Source: Mycobacterium attenuatum | GTDB lineage: Bacteria > Actinomycetota > Actinomycetes > Mycobacteriales > Mycobacteriaceae | Direction of reading: 5' to 3' | DNA length: 64,000 nucleotides | NCBI RefSeq assembly: GCF_900566085.1 | Contig: NZ_UPHT01000057.1 | Span: 42,899 to 106,898, forward strand | Shown: piece by piece, positions 1 through 9,598 of the stretch | How the letters are laid out: each line of letters opens with the position of its first letter | How positions within the stretch are numbered: the stretch's first letter is position 1 | The notes under the pieces: model-generated | Seen by the model: the letters and a program-made list of their open reading frames with translations, nothing else | Told to the model about the DNA's origin: nothing | Database searches by the model: none | Position numbers and translations under genes: made by a program

Positions 1-162
1 GCCACCGACGTCGCGATGGAGGCCGTGCAATTGTTCGGCGGCAACGGCTATATGGCGGAGTATCGGGTCGAACAGCTTGCCCGGGACGCGAAGTCGCTGA
101 TGATCTATGCCGGCAGCAACGAGATCCAGGTAACGCATATCGCCAAGGGCCTACTGGCCTGA
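1..162 (+). CDS. fadE21: Acyl-CoA dehydrogenase, C-terminal end (FadE21-like, partial)
   Basis: The window opens inside a forward reading frame that runs without a stop to TGA at 160-162 and encodes the last 53 residues of an acyl-CoA dehydrogenase. The FGGNGYM segment and the following AGSNEIQ segment are typical of the C-terminal four-helix bundle that contributes to FAD and tetramer contacts. Such enzymes introduce the alpha-beta double bond in acyl-CoA during beta-oxidation. The name fadE21 rests on synteny remembered from M. tuberculosis, where fadE21 lies beside sirR. The start lies outside the window. Confidence 0.85.
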   Translation, partial: ATDVAMEAVQLFGGNGYMAEYRVEQLARDAKSLMIYAGSNEIQVTHIAKGLLA

Positions 163-164
163 CG

Positions 165-857
165 CTAGGCCACCACCCAGATCGCTCGTGCCGCCGGGCT
201 CCCCAACTCGACAGGCGTCGGGCCGCCGTCACCGGAGTCGATCGCCACTGAGATCATGCCGGCGAACTCGCGCCGGGTCACTACCCGCAGCCGCGAGTCC
301 AGGCTGATTCCGACACTGTCGAAATACCGCAGCATTTCCGGTTCGGCATCGGAGATGCGGGCCACCGTGCCGGTATCGCCGTCGCGGCACTCCCACAGTT
401 GCCGGGCCGGCGGCGTGGGCACTTGCCCGTCGGATGCCGGAATGGGGTCCCCGTGCGGATCGCGCTGCGGAAAGCCCAGCTTGGCGTCGATTCGAGCCAC
501 CAGCCGATCCGATACCGCATGCTCGAGCACCTCGGCCTCGTCGTGCACTTCGTCCCAGCCGTAACCGAGTTCATTGACCAGGAACGTCTCCAGAAGCCGG
601 TGCCGGCGCACCATCGCCAGCGCCGCGCGACGGCCGGCGTCGGTCAACGTCACCGCGCCGTATTTTTCGTGGTCGACCAAACCCTGTTCGGCGAGTCTGC
701 GGATCGACTCCGAGGCCGTGCTGGCCGAAACCCCGATCTTCTCGGCCAGCATCTTGGTACTGACCTTTTCCAACGACCATTCCTGAGCCTTCCAGATGAC
801 CTTCAGGTAGTCCTGGGCAACCGCGGTGAGACCGCCAGGCTCTTCGTCAGCCCTCAC
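165..857 (-). CDS. sirR: DtxR-family metal-dependent repressor SirR
   Basis: This 230-residue protein has an N-terminal winged helix (about residues 10-75, with a recognition-helix stretch VSASTASESIRRLAEQG), a metal-binding dimerisation region with the HRLLETFL helix and ExxH-type ligands (about 75-140), and a C-terminal SH3-like FeoA domain. It matches the DtxR/IdeR/SirR family in order and length. It is a predicted Mn- or Fe-dependent transcription repressor. The frame stays open far upstream, so the start was placed at the GTG giving VRADEEPGG, which matches the remembered M. tuberculosis SirR N-terminus. It ends 2 bases from the fadE stop, tail to tail. Confidence 0.85.
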   Translation of the reverse strand: MRADEEPGGLTAVAQDYLKVIWKAQEWSLEKVSTKMLAEKIGVSASTASESIRRLAEQGLVDHEKYGAVTLTDAGRRAALAMVRRHRLLETFLVNELGYGWDEVHDEAEVLEHAVSDRLVARIDAKLGFPQRDPHGDPIPASDGQVPTPPARQLWECRDGDTGTVARISDAEPEMLRYFDSVGISLDSRLRVVTRREFAGMISVAIDSGDGGPTPVELGSPAARAIWVVA

Positions 858-867
858 AACCTGAGAG

Positions 868-888
868 TTTAGGCGCACCTGACCTAAA
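868..888. promoter_or_regulatory. Candidate DtxR-type operator upstream of sirR
   Basis: A perfect inverted repeat TTTAGG-N9-CCTAAA lies 10-31 bases upstream of the sirR GTG. Spacing and half-sites resemble iron or manganese boxes of DtxR-family repressors, whose consensus has TTAGG and CCTAA arms. Its position would allow SirR to repress itself. Binding is inferred only. Confidence 0.45.
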
Positions 889-975
889 ACCGGGTCTGCG
901 ATCGCCTCGGTTGGCCGGTGCCGTTGTCGAGCCTGCGGTGGGCGCGCGAGCCCAAGGCCGCGATCGGCGCTCTGG

Positions 976-1015
976 GCGCAGTCTCGGTGCGGGCAGCGCA
1001 GTCTCGGCGCGAGCA
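976..1015. repeat. Two tandem copies of a 20-bp unit
   Basis: Two head-to-tail 20-base units (976-995 and 996-1015) differ at two positions. They lie in the 225-base gap between the divergent genes sirR and ribF. No other element is obvious there besides the candidate operator. Confidence 0.6.
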
Positions 1016-1082
1016 GCGCGAACCAGCGATAACTCGCCGATCCTGCCCGCCGCAGCTGTACCGGCGCCGTAGGCTTGCGACT

Positions 1083-2057
1083 GTGCAGCGGTGGCGCGGT
1101 CAAGACGAGATCCCCACGGACTGGGGTCGATGTGTACTCACCGTCGGAGTGTTCGACGGGGTGCATCGGGGGCACGCCGAGTTGATCGCACACGCCGTGA
1201 AAGCCGGCAGGACGCGTGGTGTCCCGACCGTGCTGATGACGTTCGATCCACACCCCATGGAAGTGGTGTACCCCGGCAGCCATCCGGCGCAGCTGACGAC
1301 GCTGACCCGCCGCGCCGAGCTGGTCGAAGAACTGGGTATCGACGTGTTTCTGGTGATGCCCTTCACCACCGATTTCATGAAGCTCACACCGGAGCGCTAC
1401 ATCCACGAGCTGCTGGTCGAGCACCTGCACGTGGTTGAGGTCGTCGTGGGTGAGAACTTCACCTTCGGAAAGAAGGCGGCCGGCAACGTGCACACCCTGC
1501 GCCGGGCCGGCGAGCGATTGGGGTTCGCGGTGGAGTCGATGTCGCTGGTGTCCGAGCATCACAGCCACGAGACGGTGACGTTCTCCTCCACCTACATCCG
1601 GTCGTGCGTGGACGCAGGCGATGTCATGGCCGCCACCGAAGCATTGGGCCGGCCGCACCGCGTGGAAGGCGTGGTGGTCCGAGGTTATGGGCGAGGGGCC
1701 GAGCTGGGCTTTCCCACCGCCAACATCGCGCCCCCGATGTATTCGGCCATACCGGCCGACGGTGTGTACGCCGCGTGGTTCACCGTCTTGGGCCATGGTC
1801 CGGCCACCGGCGCGGTGATTCCCGGTGAGCGCTATCAGGCTGCGGTGTCCATCGGGACCAATCCGACCTTCTCCGGGCGCACCCGAACTGTCGAGGCTTT
1901 CGTGCTTGACACCACCGCAGACCTGTACGGCCAGCACGTGGCCCTGGACTTCGTCGCTCGCATCCGCGGCCAGAAGAAGTTCGAATCGGTGCGTGATCTC
2001 GTCGCCGAGATTGCCGCCGACACCGAGTGCACCCGAACGCTGCTGGCCGCGGGCTGA
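1083..2057 (+). CDS. ribF: Bifunctional riboflavin kinase / FAD synthetase
   Basis: RibF phosphorylates riboflavin to FMN and adenylylates FMN to FAD in the cytoplasm. The 324-residue product has the N-terminal nucleotidyltransferase domain with GVFDGVHRGH (an HxGH-type motif) and FDPHP, then FTFGKKAAGN and SSTYIR, and a C-terminal flavokinase domain with GRGAELGFPTANI, the PTAN motif that binds Mg-ATP. The frame opens earlier, but GTG at 1083 gives the N-terminus MQRWRGQDEIPTDWG expected from mycobacterial homologues. It precedes rpsO by 120 bases. Confidence 0.93.
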   Translation: MQRWRGQDEIPTDWGRCVLTVGVFDGVHRGHAELIAHAVKAGRTRGVPTVLMTFDPHPMEVVYPGSHPAQLTTLTRRAELVEELGIDVFLVMPFTTDFMKLTPERYIHELLVEHLHVVEVVVGENFTFGKKAAGNVHTLRRAGERLGFAVESMSLVSEHHSHETVTFSSTYIRSCVDAGDVMAATEALGRPHRVEGVVVRGYGRGAELGFPTANIAPPMYSAIPADGVYAAWFTVLGHGPATGAVIPGERYQAAVSIGTNPTFSGRTRTVEAFVLDTTADLYGQHVALDFVARIRGQKKFESVRDLVAEIAADTECTRTLLAAG

Positions 2058-2177
2058 CGGTTATGCCGCCGGGCTGAACCGCTGTTAGACTGCCCGTCGT
2101 CAATCGGCGCGTGCTGCGGTTCGCGGCGGCCGTGCCGGAAAAATCCTTGATCGCGGACCAATTGATGGAGATGTTTC

Positions 2178-2447
2178 GTGGCGCTGACTGCCGAGCAGAA
2201 AAAGGAAATTCTCAAGACCTACGGTCTGCACGAGACCGACACCGGTTCCCCCGAAGCGCAGATCGCGCTGCTGACCAAGCGGATCGCCGACCTAACCGAG
2301 CACCTGAAGGTGCACAAGCATGACCACCACTCACGCCGCGGACTGTTGCTCCTGGTGGGACGCCGCCGCCGGCTGATCAAGTACATCTCCCAGATCGATG
2401 TCGAGCGTTATCGCTCACTTATCGAGCGGCTGGGTCTGCGTCGCTGA
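2178..2447 (+). CDS. rpsO: 30S ribosomal protein S15
   Basis: The 89-residue length and the core segments [20 protein letters not shown] and RRRLIKYI are diagnostic of S15/uS15. This protein binds the central domain of 16S rRNA early in 30S assembly. The start is GTG with an upstream GGAGAT. In many bacteria S15 and PNPase lie together and PNPase regulates both; here lppU lies between them. Confidence 0.97.
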   Translation: MALTAEQKKEILKTYGLHETDTGSPEAQIALLTKRIADLTEHLKVHKHDHHSRRGLLLLVGRRRRLIKYISQIDVERYRSLIERLGLRR

Positions 2448-2458
2448 CACCTGGCGGC

Positions 2459-2977
2459 ATGCGCACGCTCGCGTGCGTGTTCGTGGCGGCATCCGGGATA
2501 GTGCTGGGGTGTTCGTCCGCGGCCAACGTCGCTGACCTCAAGGTGGGGGATTGTCTCCGGCTCGGTGGCACGCCGGACCGACCGCAGGTCACCAAGGCGG
2601 CGTGCGGCACCCCGGATTCGAATTTCAAGGTCATCGCCGTGGTGAAGCCCGGGGTCGGCCGCGCGCAATGCCCGGCCGACATCGACTCCTCGTATTCCAT
2701 GCATAACTCGTTGAGCGGTGAAGACAGCACCTTGTGCCTGGACATTGACTGGGTGGTCGGCGGCTGCATGAGCGTCGACCCGGCGCACAAGACCGACCCG
2801 TTCCGGGTGGACTGCAACGATACCTCGGCGCCACACCGACAACGGGCCACGCAGATCCTTCGAGACCTGGATCCGCCGGTGACCGCCGACCAATGTGTCA
2901 GCGGCGTGGGCTATACCTACACCCAGCGGCGATTCGCCGTGTGCGTCGAGGACGTCAGCAACGGACCGCGGACATAG
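2459..2977 (+). CDS. lppU: Lipoprotein LppU
   Basis: This 172-residue protein begins with a short signal peptide (MRTLACVFVAASG) and a lipobox ending VLGC at Cys18, so it should be lipidated and anchored on the outer face of the plasma membrane. The mature part has several cysteines (for example in GDCL, AACG and QCP) that could form disulfides. Its function is unknown. It starts 11 bases after rpsO. The name comes from synteny with M. tuberculosis lppU. Confidence 0.8.
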   Translation: MRTLACVFVAASGIVLGCSSAANVADLKVGDCLRLGGTPDRPQVTKAACGTPDSNFKVIAVVKPGVGRAQCPADIDSSYSMHNSLSGEDSTLCLDIDWVVGGCMSVDPAHKTDPFRVDCNDTSAPHRQRATQILRDLDPPVTADQCVSGVGYTYTQRRFAVCVEDVSNGPRT

Positions 2978-3363
2978 TGGTCGGACACATCAGGCATCCG
3001 GGTCTTCCCATGACCCGGTAGTTAGCCGGTGTACAGTGATGACGTTCTGGGCCGGTTCGGCCCGAGCAAGTGGTGCGGTCCACGTAGATCCGCGTGTACC
3101 GCTCCAGCGAGTCACAAGGTATGTCCGAGGGAGCAGCCCGGCCTGTATCGGGCGGTCTTCGGTAGTGGCGGCCGGGCTCCCCGGATCTGGGAAGGTCGGC
3201 CGCTTCGATCGATGGCCGTAGCCGCATTCAGGCTCGCTTTTAGGGACGCTCACTCAGGGCGGCTCGCAGGTCCGTCCGGGCCCGCGAGCCGGCCCTGCGA
3301 ACCCTCAGGGTGTACGTGACAACGCGAAACAGTTGAACAACCCAGAGAGGGCGCGCGGACGTC
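2978..3363. other. Intergenic leader upstream of gpsI
   Basis: This 386-base stretch has no convincing gene; short ORFs on both strands lack coding features. The bases just before gpsI contain an AGAGAGG-like ribosome binding site. It is probably the promoter and 5' leader of the polynucleotide phosphorylase gene. PNPase leaders are often autoregulated in other bacteria, but I saw no diagnostic structure here. Confidence 0.4.
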
Positions 3364-5658
3364 ATGTCTGTAGCTGAAATTGAAGAAGGCGTGTTCGAAG
3401 CGACCGCCACCATCGACAACGGGAGCTTTGGCACCCGCACCATCCGGTTTGAGACCGGCCGATTGGCCTTACAGGCGGCCGGCGCTGTCGTCGCCTACCT
3501 CGACGAGGAGAACATGCTCCTGTCGGCGACCACCGCCAGCAAGAACCCCAAGGAGCATTTCGACTTCTTCCCGCTGACCGTCGACGTCGAGGAGCGGATG
3601 TATGCCGCGGGCCGGATTCCCGGTTCGTTCTTCCGCCGGGAGGGGCGACCCTCCACCGACGCCATCCTGACCTGCCGGCTCATCGACCGGCCGCTGCGCC
3701 CGTCGTTCGTCGACGGTCTGCGCAACGAAATCCAGATCGTGGTGACCATCCTGAGCCTGGACCCCAACGACCTGTACGACGTGCTGGCGATCAACGCCGC
3801 GTCGGCGTCCACCCAGCTGGGTGGCCTGCCGTTCTCCGGACCTATCGGCGCGGTGCGCGTCGCGCTGATCGACGGCACTTGGATTGCGTTTCCGACCGTC
3901 GAACAGATCGGGCGTGCGGTGTTCGACATGGTGGTCGCCGGCCGGATGGTCGGTGACGGTGGCGGCAGCCTCGAGAAAAATGACGTCGCAATCATGATGG
4001 TCGAAGCCGAGGCCACCGAAAAGGTCATCGAACTCGTCGAAGGCGGTGCCCAGGCGCCTACGGAAAGCGTTGTCGCACAAGGCTTAGAGGCGGCCAAACC
4101 GTTTATTGCCGCACTCTGCACCGCGCAGCAGGAGCTCGCCGAGGCGACTGGGATGTCGTCGAAACCGGCCGCTGACTACCCCGTGTTCCCCGAGTACGGC
4201 GACGACGTCTACTACGCGGTGTCCTCGGTGGCCACCGACGAGTTGTCGGCCGCGCTGACCATCGCCGGCAAGGCCGAACGCAACCAGCGCACCGACGAAA
4301 TCAAGACCCAGGTGCTCGAGCGGCTCGTCGAAACCTACCCGGGCAGGGAGAAGGAGATCGGCGCCGCGTTCCGTGCGCTGACCAAGAAGCTAGTCCGGCA
4401 GCGCATCGTCACCGACCACTTCCGCATCGACGGCCGCGGCATCACTGACATCCGCGCTTTGTCGGCCGAGGTCGCCGTGGTACCGCGGGCACACGGCAGC
4501 GCACTGTTCGAACGCGGTGAAACTCAGATCCTCGGTGTGACGACGCTCGACATGGTCAAGATGGCCCAGCAGATCGACTCGCTGGGCCCCGAGACGTCCA
4601 AGCGCTACATGCATCACTACAACTTCCCGCCGTTCTCCACCGGCGAGACCGGCCGGGTCGGCTCGCCCAAGCGGCGGGAGATCGGCCACGGTGCGCTGGC
4701 CGAGCGAGCGCTGGTGCCGGTGCTGCCCAGTGTTGAGGAGTTCCCCTACGCCATCCGCCAGGTGTCCGAAGCGCTGGGCTCCAACGGCTCGACATCGATG
4801 GGATCGGTCTGCGCGTCCACCCTGGCTCTGCTCAACGCCGGCGTGCCGCTGAAGGCGCCGGTGGCCGGCATCGCGATGGGTTTGGTCTCCGACGATGTCG
4901 AGGTTGACGGTGGCGAAACCGAGCGCCGGTTCGTCACCCTGACCGACATCCTGGGCGCCGAAGACGCCTTTGGCGACATGGACTTCAAGGTCGCCGGAAC
5001 CAAGGACTTCGTCACCGCTTTGCAGCTGGACACCAAGCTCGACGGCATTCCCTCTCAGGTGCTCGCCGGCGCGCTGGAGCAGGCCCGCGACGCCCGGCTG
5101 ACCATCTTGGAGGTGATGGCCGAGGCCATCGACCGACCCGACGAGATGAGCCCGTATGCGCCGCGTGTCACCACCATCAAGGTTCCGGTGGACAAGATCG
5201 GCGAGGTCATCGGCCCCAAGGGCAAGGTCATCAACGCCATCACCGAAGAAACCGGTGCGCAGATCTCCATCGAGGACGACGGAACCGTGTTCGTCGGCGC
5301 CACCGACGGGCCCTCGGCGCAGGCCGCGATCGACCGGATCAACGCCATCGCCAATCCCCAGTTGCCGACGGTAGGGGAGCGGTTCCTCGGAACGGTGGTC
5401 AAGACAACCGATTTCGGTGCCTTCGTGTCCTTGCTGCCCGGGCGGGACGGCCTGGTGCACATCTCCAAGCTCGGCAAGGGCAAGCGGATCGCGAAGGTCG
5501 AGGACGTGGTCAACGTCGGCGACAAGCTGCGGGTAGAGATCGCCGATATCGACAAGCGCGGCAAGATCTCGCTCGTCTTGGTGGCCGAAGAGGAAAACTC
5601 CGCCAACGCGCCTTCTGGCACCGCAGCGCCAACCGATGCCGCGACGGCCAGCAGCTGA
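3364..5658 (+). CDS. gpsI: Polynucleotide phosphorylase / guanosine pentaphosphate synthetase
   Basis: This 764-residue protein has the complete bacterial PNPase layout: a first RNase PH domain (about 20-160), an alpha-helical linker, a second RNase PH domain (about 350-560) with the [10 protein letters not shown] catalytic segment, a KH domain (about 600-665) with the GxxG loop in VIGPKGKVI, and an S1 domain (about 680-750). It degrades RNA 3' to 5' by phosphorolysis as a trimer. In actinobacteria it has also been assigned pppGpp synthetase activity, hence gpsI. The 3' end overlaps pepR by 23 bases. Confidence 0.96.
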   Translation: MSVAEIEEGVFEATATIDNGSFGTRTIRFETGRLALQAAGAVVAYLDEENMLLSATTASKNPKEHFDFFPLTVDVEERMYAAGRIPGSFFRREGRPSTDAILTCRLIDRPLRPSFVDGLRNEIQIVVTILSLDPNDLYDVLAINAASASTQLGGLPFSGPIGAVRVALIDGTWIAFPTVEQIGRAVFDMVVAGRMVGDGGGSLEKNDVAIMMVEAEATEKVIELVEGGAQAPTESVVAQGLEAAKPFIAALCTAQQELAEATGMSSKPAADYPVFPEYGDDVYYAVSSVATDELSAALTIAGKAERNQRTDEIKTQVLERLVETYPGREKEIGAAFRALTKKLVRQRIVTDHFRIDGRGITDIRALSAEVAVVPRAHGSALFERGETQILGVTTLDMVKMAQQIDSLGPETSKRYMHHYNFPPFSTGETGRVGSPKRREIGHGALAERALVPVLPSVEEFPYAIRQVSEALGSNGSTSMGSVCASTLALLNAGVPLKAPVAGIAMGLVSDDVEVDGGETERRFVTLTDILGAEDAFGDMDFKVAGTKDFVTALQLDTKLDGIPSQVLAGALEQARDARLTILEVMAEAIDRPDEMSPYAPRVTTIKVPVDKIGEVIGPKGKVINAITEETGAQISIEDDGTVFVGATDGPSAQAAIDRINAIANPQLPTVGERFLGTVVKTTDFGAFVSLLPGRDGLVHISKLGKGKRIAKVEDVVNVGDKLRVEIADIDKRGKISLVLVAEEENSANAPSGTAAPTDAATASS

Positions 5659-6952
5659 GCCAGCGGCGGCCCAGGCGGTGCGCCGTACTACGCTGCCAGG
5701 CGGTCTGCGCGTCGTTACCGAATACTTGCCATCGGTGCGTTCGGCCTCGGTCGGGCTCTGGATCGGCGTGGGATCGCGTGACGAGGGCACCACGGTGGCC
5801 GGTGCTGCGCACTTCCTCGAGCACCTGCTGTTCAAGTCGACGCCCACCCGCACGGCCGTGGACATCGCGCAGGCAATGGACGCCGTGGGCGGCGAGCTGA
5901 ACGCGTTCACCGCCAAGGAACACACCTGTTACTACGCGCATGTGCTCGACGCTGACCTGGCGTTGGCCATGGATCTGGTCTCCGATGTGGTGCTCAACGG
6001 GCGTTGCGCCGCCGACGATGTCGAGCTGGAACGCGACGTCGTCCTCGAGGAGATCGCGATGCGCGACGACGATCCCGAGGACGCGCTGGCAGACCTGTTC
6101 CTCTCGGCGCTGTTCGGCAACCATCCGGTGGGCCGGCCGGTGATCGGGACCGTGCAATCCGTATCGGCGATGACGCGGGCCCAGCTGCAGTCGTTTCACG
6201 TGCGGCGCTACACACCCGAGCGCATGGTCGTGGCGGTGGCCGGCAACGTCGACCACGACGAGGTGGTCGCTTTGGTGCGGGAGCACTTCGGGCCGCGGTT
6301 GGTCCGCGGGCGCCGGCCCGTCGCACCCCGCAAGGGCGCCGGCCGGGTGAACGGCATGCCCGGGTTGACGCTGGCCGAGCGCGATGCCGAGCAGACACAC
6401 GTCTCGCTGGGCATCCGAACGCCCGGACGCGGTTGGCAGCATCGGTGGGCGCTGTCGGTGCTGCACACCGCGTTGGGTGGCGGGCTCAGTTCGAGGCTGT
6501 TCCAGGAGATCCGCGAGGCCCGCGGGTTGGCCTACTCGGTGTATTCCGCGCTGGACATTTTCGCCGACAGCGGCGCCCTTTCGGTGTATGCGGCCTGCCT
6601 GCCCGAACGTTTCGCCGAGGTGATGCGAGTGACCGCCAGCGTGCTGGAATCGGTGGCGCGCGACGGCATCACCGAGGCGGAATGCCGGATCGCCAAGGGG
6701 TCGTTGCGCGGCGGGCTGGTGCTGGGCCTGGAAGATTCCAGCTCGCGGATGAGCCGCATCGGTCGCAGCGAATTGAATTACGGCAAGCACCGCAGCATCG
6801 AGCACACGCTTCAGCAAATCGAGCGGGTCACCGTCGACGAAGTCAACCTGGTGGCCCGGCGGCTGCTGGGCAAACGCTATGGCGCTGCCGTCCTGGGACC
6901 GTATGGCTCGAAACGACAGCTGCCGCAACAACTTCGAGCGATGGTAAATTAA
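5636..6952 (+). CDS. pepR: M16-family zinc protease PepR
   Basis: The 438-residue protein has the inverted zinc motif HxxEH (HFLEH at about residues 62-66) and the downstream glutamate helix in [15 protein letters not shown], both hallmarks of M16B peptidases. The second half has the pitrilysin-like inactive domain with [14 protein letters not shown] and GLAYSVYS. These enzymes degrade short peptides as dimers. The ATG lies within the end of gpsI, so the two are probably translationally coupled. Confidence 0.92.
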   Translation: MPRRPAAEPAAAQAVRRTTLPGGLRVVTEYLPSVRSASVGLWIGVGSRDEGTTVAGAAHFLEHLLFKSTPTRTAVDIAQAMDAVGGELNAFTAKEHTCYYAHVLDADLALAMDLVSDVVLNGRCAADDVELERDVVLEEIAMRDDDPEDALADLFLSALFGNHPVGRPVIGTVQSVSAMTRAQLQSFHVRRYTPERMVVAVAGNVDHDEVVALVREHFGPRLVRGRRPVAPRKGAGRVNGMPGLTLAERDAEQTHVSLGIRTPGRGWQHRWALSVLHTALGGGLSSRLFQEIREARGLAYSVYSALDIFADSGALSVYAACLPERFAEVMRVTASVLESVARDGITEAECRIAKGSLRGGLVLGLEDSSSRMSRIGRSELNYGKHRSIEHTLQQIERVTVDEVNLVARRLLGKRYGAAVLGPYGSKRQLPQQLRAMVN

Positions 6953-6956
6953 TCCG

Positions 6957-7991
6957 ATGGTGCTGGGCTTCTGGGACATCGCGGTGCCCATCGTTGGTGC
7001 GCCGATGGCCGGCGGGCCGGGCACTGCGGCCCTGGCCGCGGCGGTGTCGAATGCGGGCGGGCTGGGCTTCGTCGCGGGTGGCTACATCACCGCAGACAAG
7101 TTTGCCGACGATATCGCCGCCGCGCGCGCCGCGACCACGGGCCCGATCGGGGCGAACCTATTTGTGCCCCAGCCCAGCGTCGCCGACTGGATGCAGCTGG
7201 AGTATTACGCGGAAGAACTCGAAGAGGTTGCCGAGTACTACCGCTGTGAGGTCGGCCAGCCGATACACGGCGACGACGACGATTGGGCGCGCAAACTCGA
7301 AGTGGTGGCCGACGTGCGCCCGGAGGTGGTGTCGTTCACTTTCGGGGCGCCGCCGCCGGATGTCATTCGCCGGCTGAGCGCGCTCGGACTGCTGGTGTCG
7401 ATCACCGTGACGTCGTCGTATGAGGCCGGCGTTGCCGTCGCGGCCGGTGCCGACAGCCTGGTGGTGCAGGGCCCGGGCGCTGGCGGGCATCGTGGCACCT
7501 TCGCGCCGGACATGGAGCCGGGGGAGGAATCGCTGCACCAGCTGCTCGATCGGATCGGCAAGGCACACGAGGTTCCGCTCATCGCCGCCGGCGGCCTGGG
7601 CACCGCCGAGGACGTCGCGGCCGTCCTGCGCAGGGGAGCCATCGCCGCCCAGGTGGGCACCGCGCTGCTGCTCGCCGACGAAGCGGGAACCAACCCGGCG
7701 CATCGGGTTGCACTGAAGAACCCGGAGTTCGACTCAACGCTGGTCACGCGGGCATTCTCGGGCCGGTACGCCCGCGGGCTGGCGAACAACTTCACGCGAC
7801 TGCTCGACCATGTGGCGCCACTGGGCTATCCCGAGGTCAACCAGATGACCAAACCGATACGGGCAGCAGCGGTCGCCGCGGACGACCCGCACGGGACCAA
7901 CCTCTGGGCGGGTACGGGCTACCGGGAGGTCCGGCCGGGTCCGGCGGCCGACATCGTCGCGTCGTTGGCCCCTGACCTGCGATTGCTGTAG
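6957..7991 (+). CDS. Nitronate monooxygenase / 2-nitropropane dioxygenase family oxidoreductase
   Basis: This 344-residue TIM-barrel flavoprotein begins VPIVGAPMAGGPG and contains VQGPGAGGHRGTF and AAGGLGTAEDV, which are the FMN-phosphate and substrate regions of NMO-type enzymes. The family oxidises alkyl nitronates, such as the toxin propionate-3-nitronate, using FMN and oxygen. The gene begins 4 bases after the pepR stop. By synteny it corresponds to Rv2781c. In M. tuberculosis ald lies next to it, but that gene is absent here. Confidence 0.85.
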   Translation: MVLGFWDIAVPIVGAPMAGGPGTAALAAAVSNAGGLGFVAGGYITADKFADDIAAARAATTGPIGANLFVPQPSVADWMQLEYYAEELEEVAEYYRCEVGQPIHGDDDDWARKLEVVADVRPEVVSFTFGAPPPDVIRRLSALGLLVSITVTSSYEAGVAVAAGADSLVVQGPGAGGHRGTFAPDMEPGEESLHQLLDRIGKAHEVPLIAAGGLGTAEDVAAVLRRGAIAAQVGTALLLADEAGTNPAHRVALKNPEFDSTLVTRAFSGRYARGLANNFTRLLDHVAPLGYPEVNQMTKPIRAAAVAADDPHGTNLWAGTGYREVRPGPAADIVASLAPDLRLL

Positions 7992-8128
7992 CGCGGCTTT
8001 CGAAAATTGTTGCGGGCGTTGGTTTCTGCGATAGCGGGAATCAGTACTGTCGCAGATTCTGACCGGCCGGAGGGCCCCCGACGTCGATGATCGGCGAGGC
8101 GGCTACGCGGGCTGGCTATGATCGGCCA

Positions 8129-8590
8129 ATGACTGAGCTCTCGGTGTCGGCCACTGTCCAGATCAACGCCAGCCCGGAGCGGGTGTACGGGATGATCACC
8201 GACTTGCCGACACTGGCCTCGTTGGCCGAGGAGGCGGTGTCGATGCAATTGCGCAAGGGCGACGCAGTCCGCAAAGGGGCGGTGTTCGTCGGCCACAACG
8301 AAAATGGCGGTCGACGCTGGCACACGACATGTACCGTGACCGACGCCGAACCGGGGCGCACCTTCGCATTCGATGTACGCAGCGCTGTCATTCCGGTGGC
8401 GCGATGGCAATACGACATCGTCGCCTCCGACGGCGGCTGCCGGGTCACCGAGAGCACGTGGGACCGTCGGCCGCGCTGGTTTCGCAAGCTAGCCAGCATG
8501 GCAACCGGGGTCAACGATCGGGCGGCGGCCAACGCCGAACACATCCAGCTCACCCTGCGCCGCCTCAAGCAGCGCGCTGAGGCCAAGTAG
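8129..8590 (+). CDS. SRPBCC (START-like polyketide cyclase) family protein
   Basis: The 153-residue protein starts with beta-strand VSATVQINASPERVYGMITD and ends with a long amphipathic C-terminal helix, the usual SRPBCC/Bet v 1-like plan with a hydrophobic ligand pocket. ATG at 8129 fits the family start; the ORF opens 42 bases upstream without a better start. Members bind or modify lipids and polyketides; the ligand here is unknown. It may match Rv2778c by position. Confidence 0.75.
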   Translation: MTELSVSATVQINASPERVYGMITDLPTLASLAEEAVSMQLRKGDAVRKGAVFVGHNENGGRRWHTTCTVTDAEPGRTFAFDVRSAVIPVARWQYDIVASDGGCRVTESTWDRRPRWFRKLASMATGVNDRAAANAEHIQLTLRRLKQRAEAK

Positions 8591-8677
8591 CGGACACGGC
8601 ACTATACTGACCGGCGCGTGGTGTCCACGGGGACGACAATTGCCGCGCTGATGTAAACGTCCAGGCAAGGGGGCCTC

Positions 8678-9595
8678 ATGTTCACCGTCGATGAACGGGC
8701 AGCGGGGCTGCACGCCGGCAAGCCGGGCCATGCCGACCATGAGCATCTAGTCCTGGAAGCACGCGATGTCGAGTTCGACTGGGCGCGTTTGCCATTCCAC
8801 TATGTTCCGGACGAACCGTTGGCCACGCACTTCATGAATGTGCTGCACCTACTGCTGCCGGCCGGCGAGGAGTTCTTCGTCGAAGTGTTCAAGAAGACCT
8901 TGCCGCTGCTCAAGGACGATCAGCTGCGACTGGACGTACAGGGATTCATCGGGCAAGAGGCGATGCATTCGCAAGCGCATTTTGGCGTGCTGGCCTACTT
9001 CGATGCCCAGGGTGTGGACGTCACGCCCTTCACCGACCAGATCAACTGGCTGTTTGAGAAGCTGTTGGCGGACAAACCCCGGCGTAGCGTACGCAGACAG
9101 CATCGCTGGTTGTTGGAGCAGGTCTCGTTCATCTCGGCGATCGAGCATTACACCGCTGTGCTGGGCGAGTGGATTCTGGACTCCCCGCAGCTTGACGTCG
9201 TCGGCGCCGATGCGGTGATGCTGGACATGCTCCGGTGGCATGGCGCAGAAGAGGTCGAGCACAAATCGGTGGCCTTCGACACCATGAAGCACTTGCGCGC
9301 CGGCTATTGGCGGCAGGTGCGCGCCCAGCTGGCAGTCACCCCGGTGCTGTTGCTGTTGTGGATTCGCGGAGTGCAGTTCATGTATTCGGTGGATCCCCAC
9401 GTGCCGCCGGGCGTCAAGCCCCGTTGGCGCGACTACGTCGATGCCGCGCGCCGCGGTCTGCTGCCGGGCCCGTGGCGATTGCTGCGGGTCGTCGGTCACT
9501 ACTACCGGCCAGGTTTCCACCCGTCACAGCTGGGTGGACTGGACAAGGCGGTGGATTACTTGGCCGTTTCACCCGCCGCCCGCGCGTCGCACTGA
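8678..9595 (+). CDS. Predicted metal-dependent hydrolase (PF10118/COG3687 type)
   Basis: The 305-residue helical protein contains the family-typical segments THFMNVLHLLLPAGEEFF, FIGQEAMHSQAHF and WHGAEEVEHKSVAFD. Repeated Glu and ExxH motifs (EAMHSQAH, EEVEH) look like a ferritin-like di-metal site. COG3687 proteins are annotated only as predicted metal-dependent hydrolases. The gene is followed 3 bases later by a ferredoxin reductase and then a Rieske oxygenase, so it may act in the same pathway. It probably corresponds to Rv2777c. Confidence 0.75.
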   Translation: MFTVDERAAGLHAGKPGHADHEHLVLEARDVEFDWARLPFHYVPDEPLATHFMNVLHLLLPAGEEFFVEVFKKTLPLLKDDQLRLDVQGFIGQEAMHSQAHFGVLAYFDAQGVDVTPFTDQINWLFEKLLADKPRRSVRRQHRWLLEQVSFISAIEHYTAVLGEWILDSPQLDVVGADAVMLDMLRWHGAEEVEHKSVAFDTMKHLRAGYWRQVRAQLAVTPVLLLLWIRGVQFMYSVDPHVPPGVKPRWRDYVDAARRGLLPGPWRLLRVVGHYYRPGFHPSQLGGLDKAVDYLAVSPAARASH

Positions 9596-9598
9596 CCG

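Noticed and set aside
858..1937. Long reverse-strand open frame continuing upstream of sirR across ribF
   Set aside because: It is the antisense of ribF with low-complexity composition; the DtxR-family protein clearly begins near 857.
4390..7024. Large reverse-strand ORFs antisense to gpsI and pepR
   Set aside because: They mirror third-position GC bias of well-conserved genes and encode no recognisable domains.
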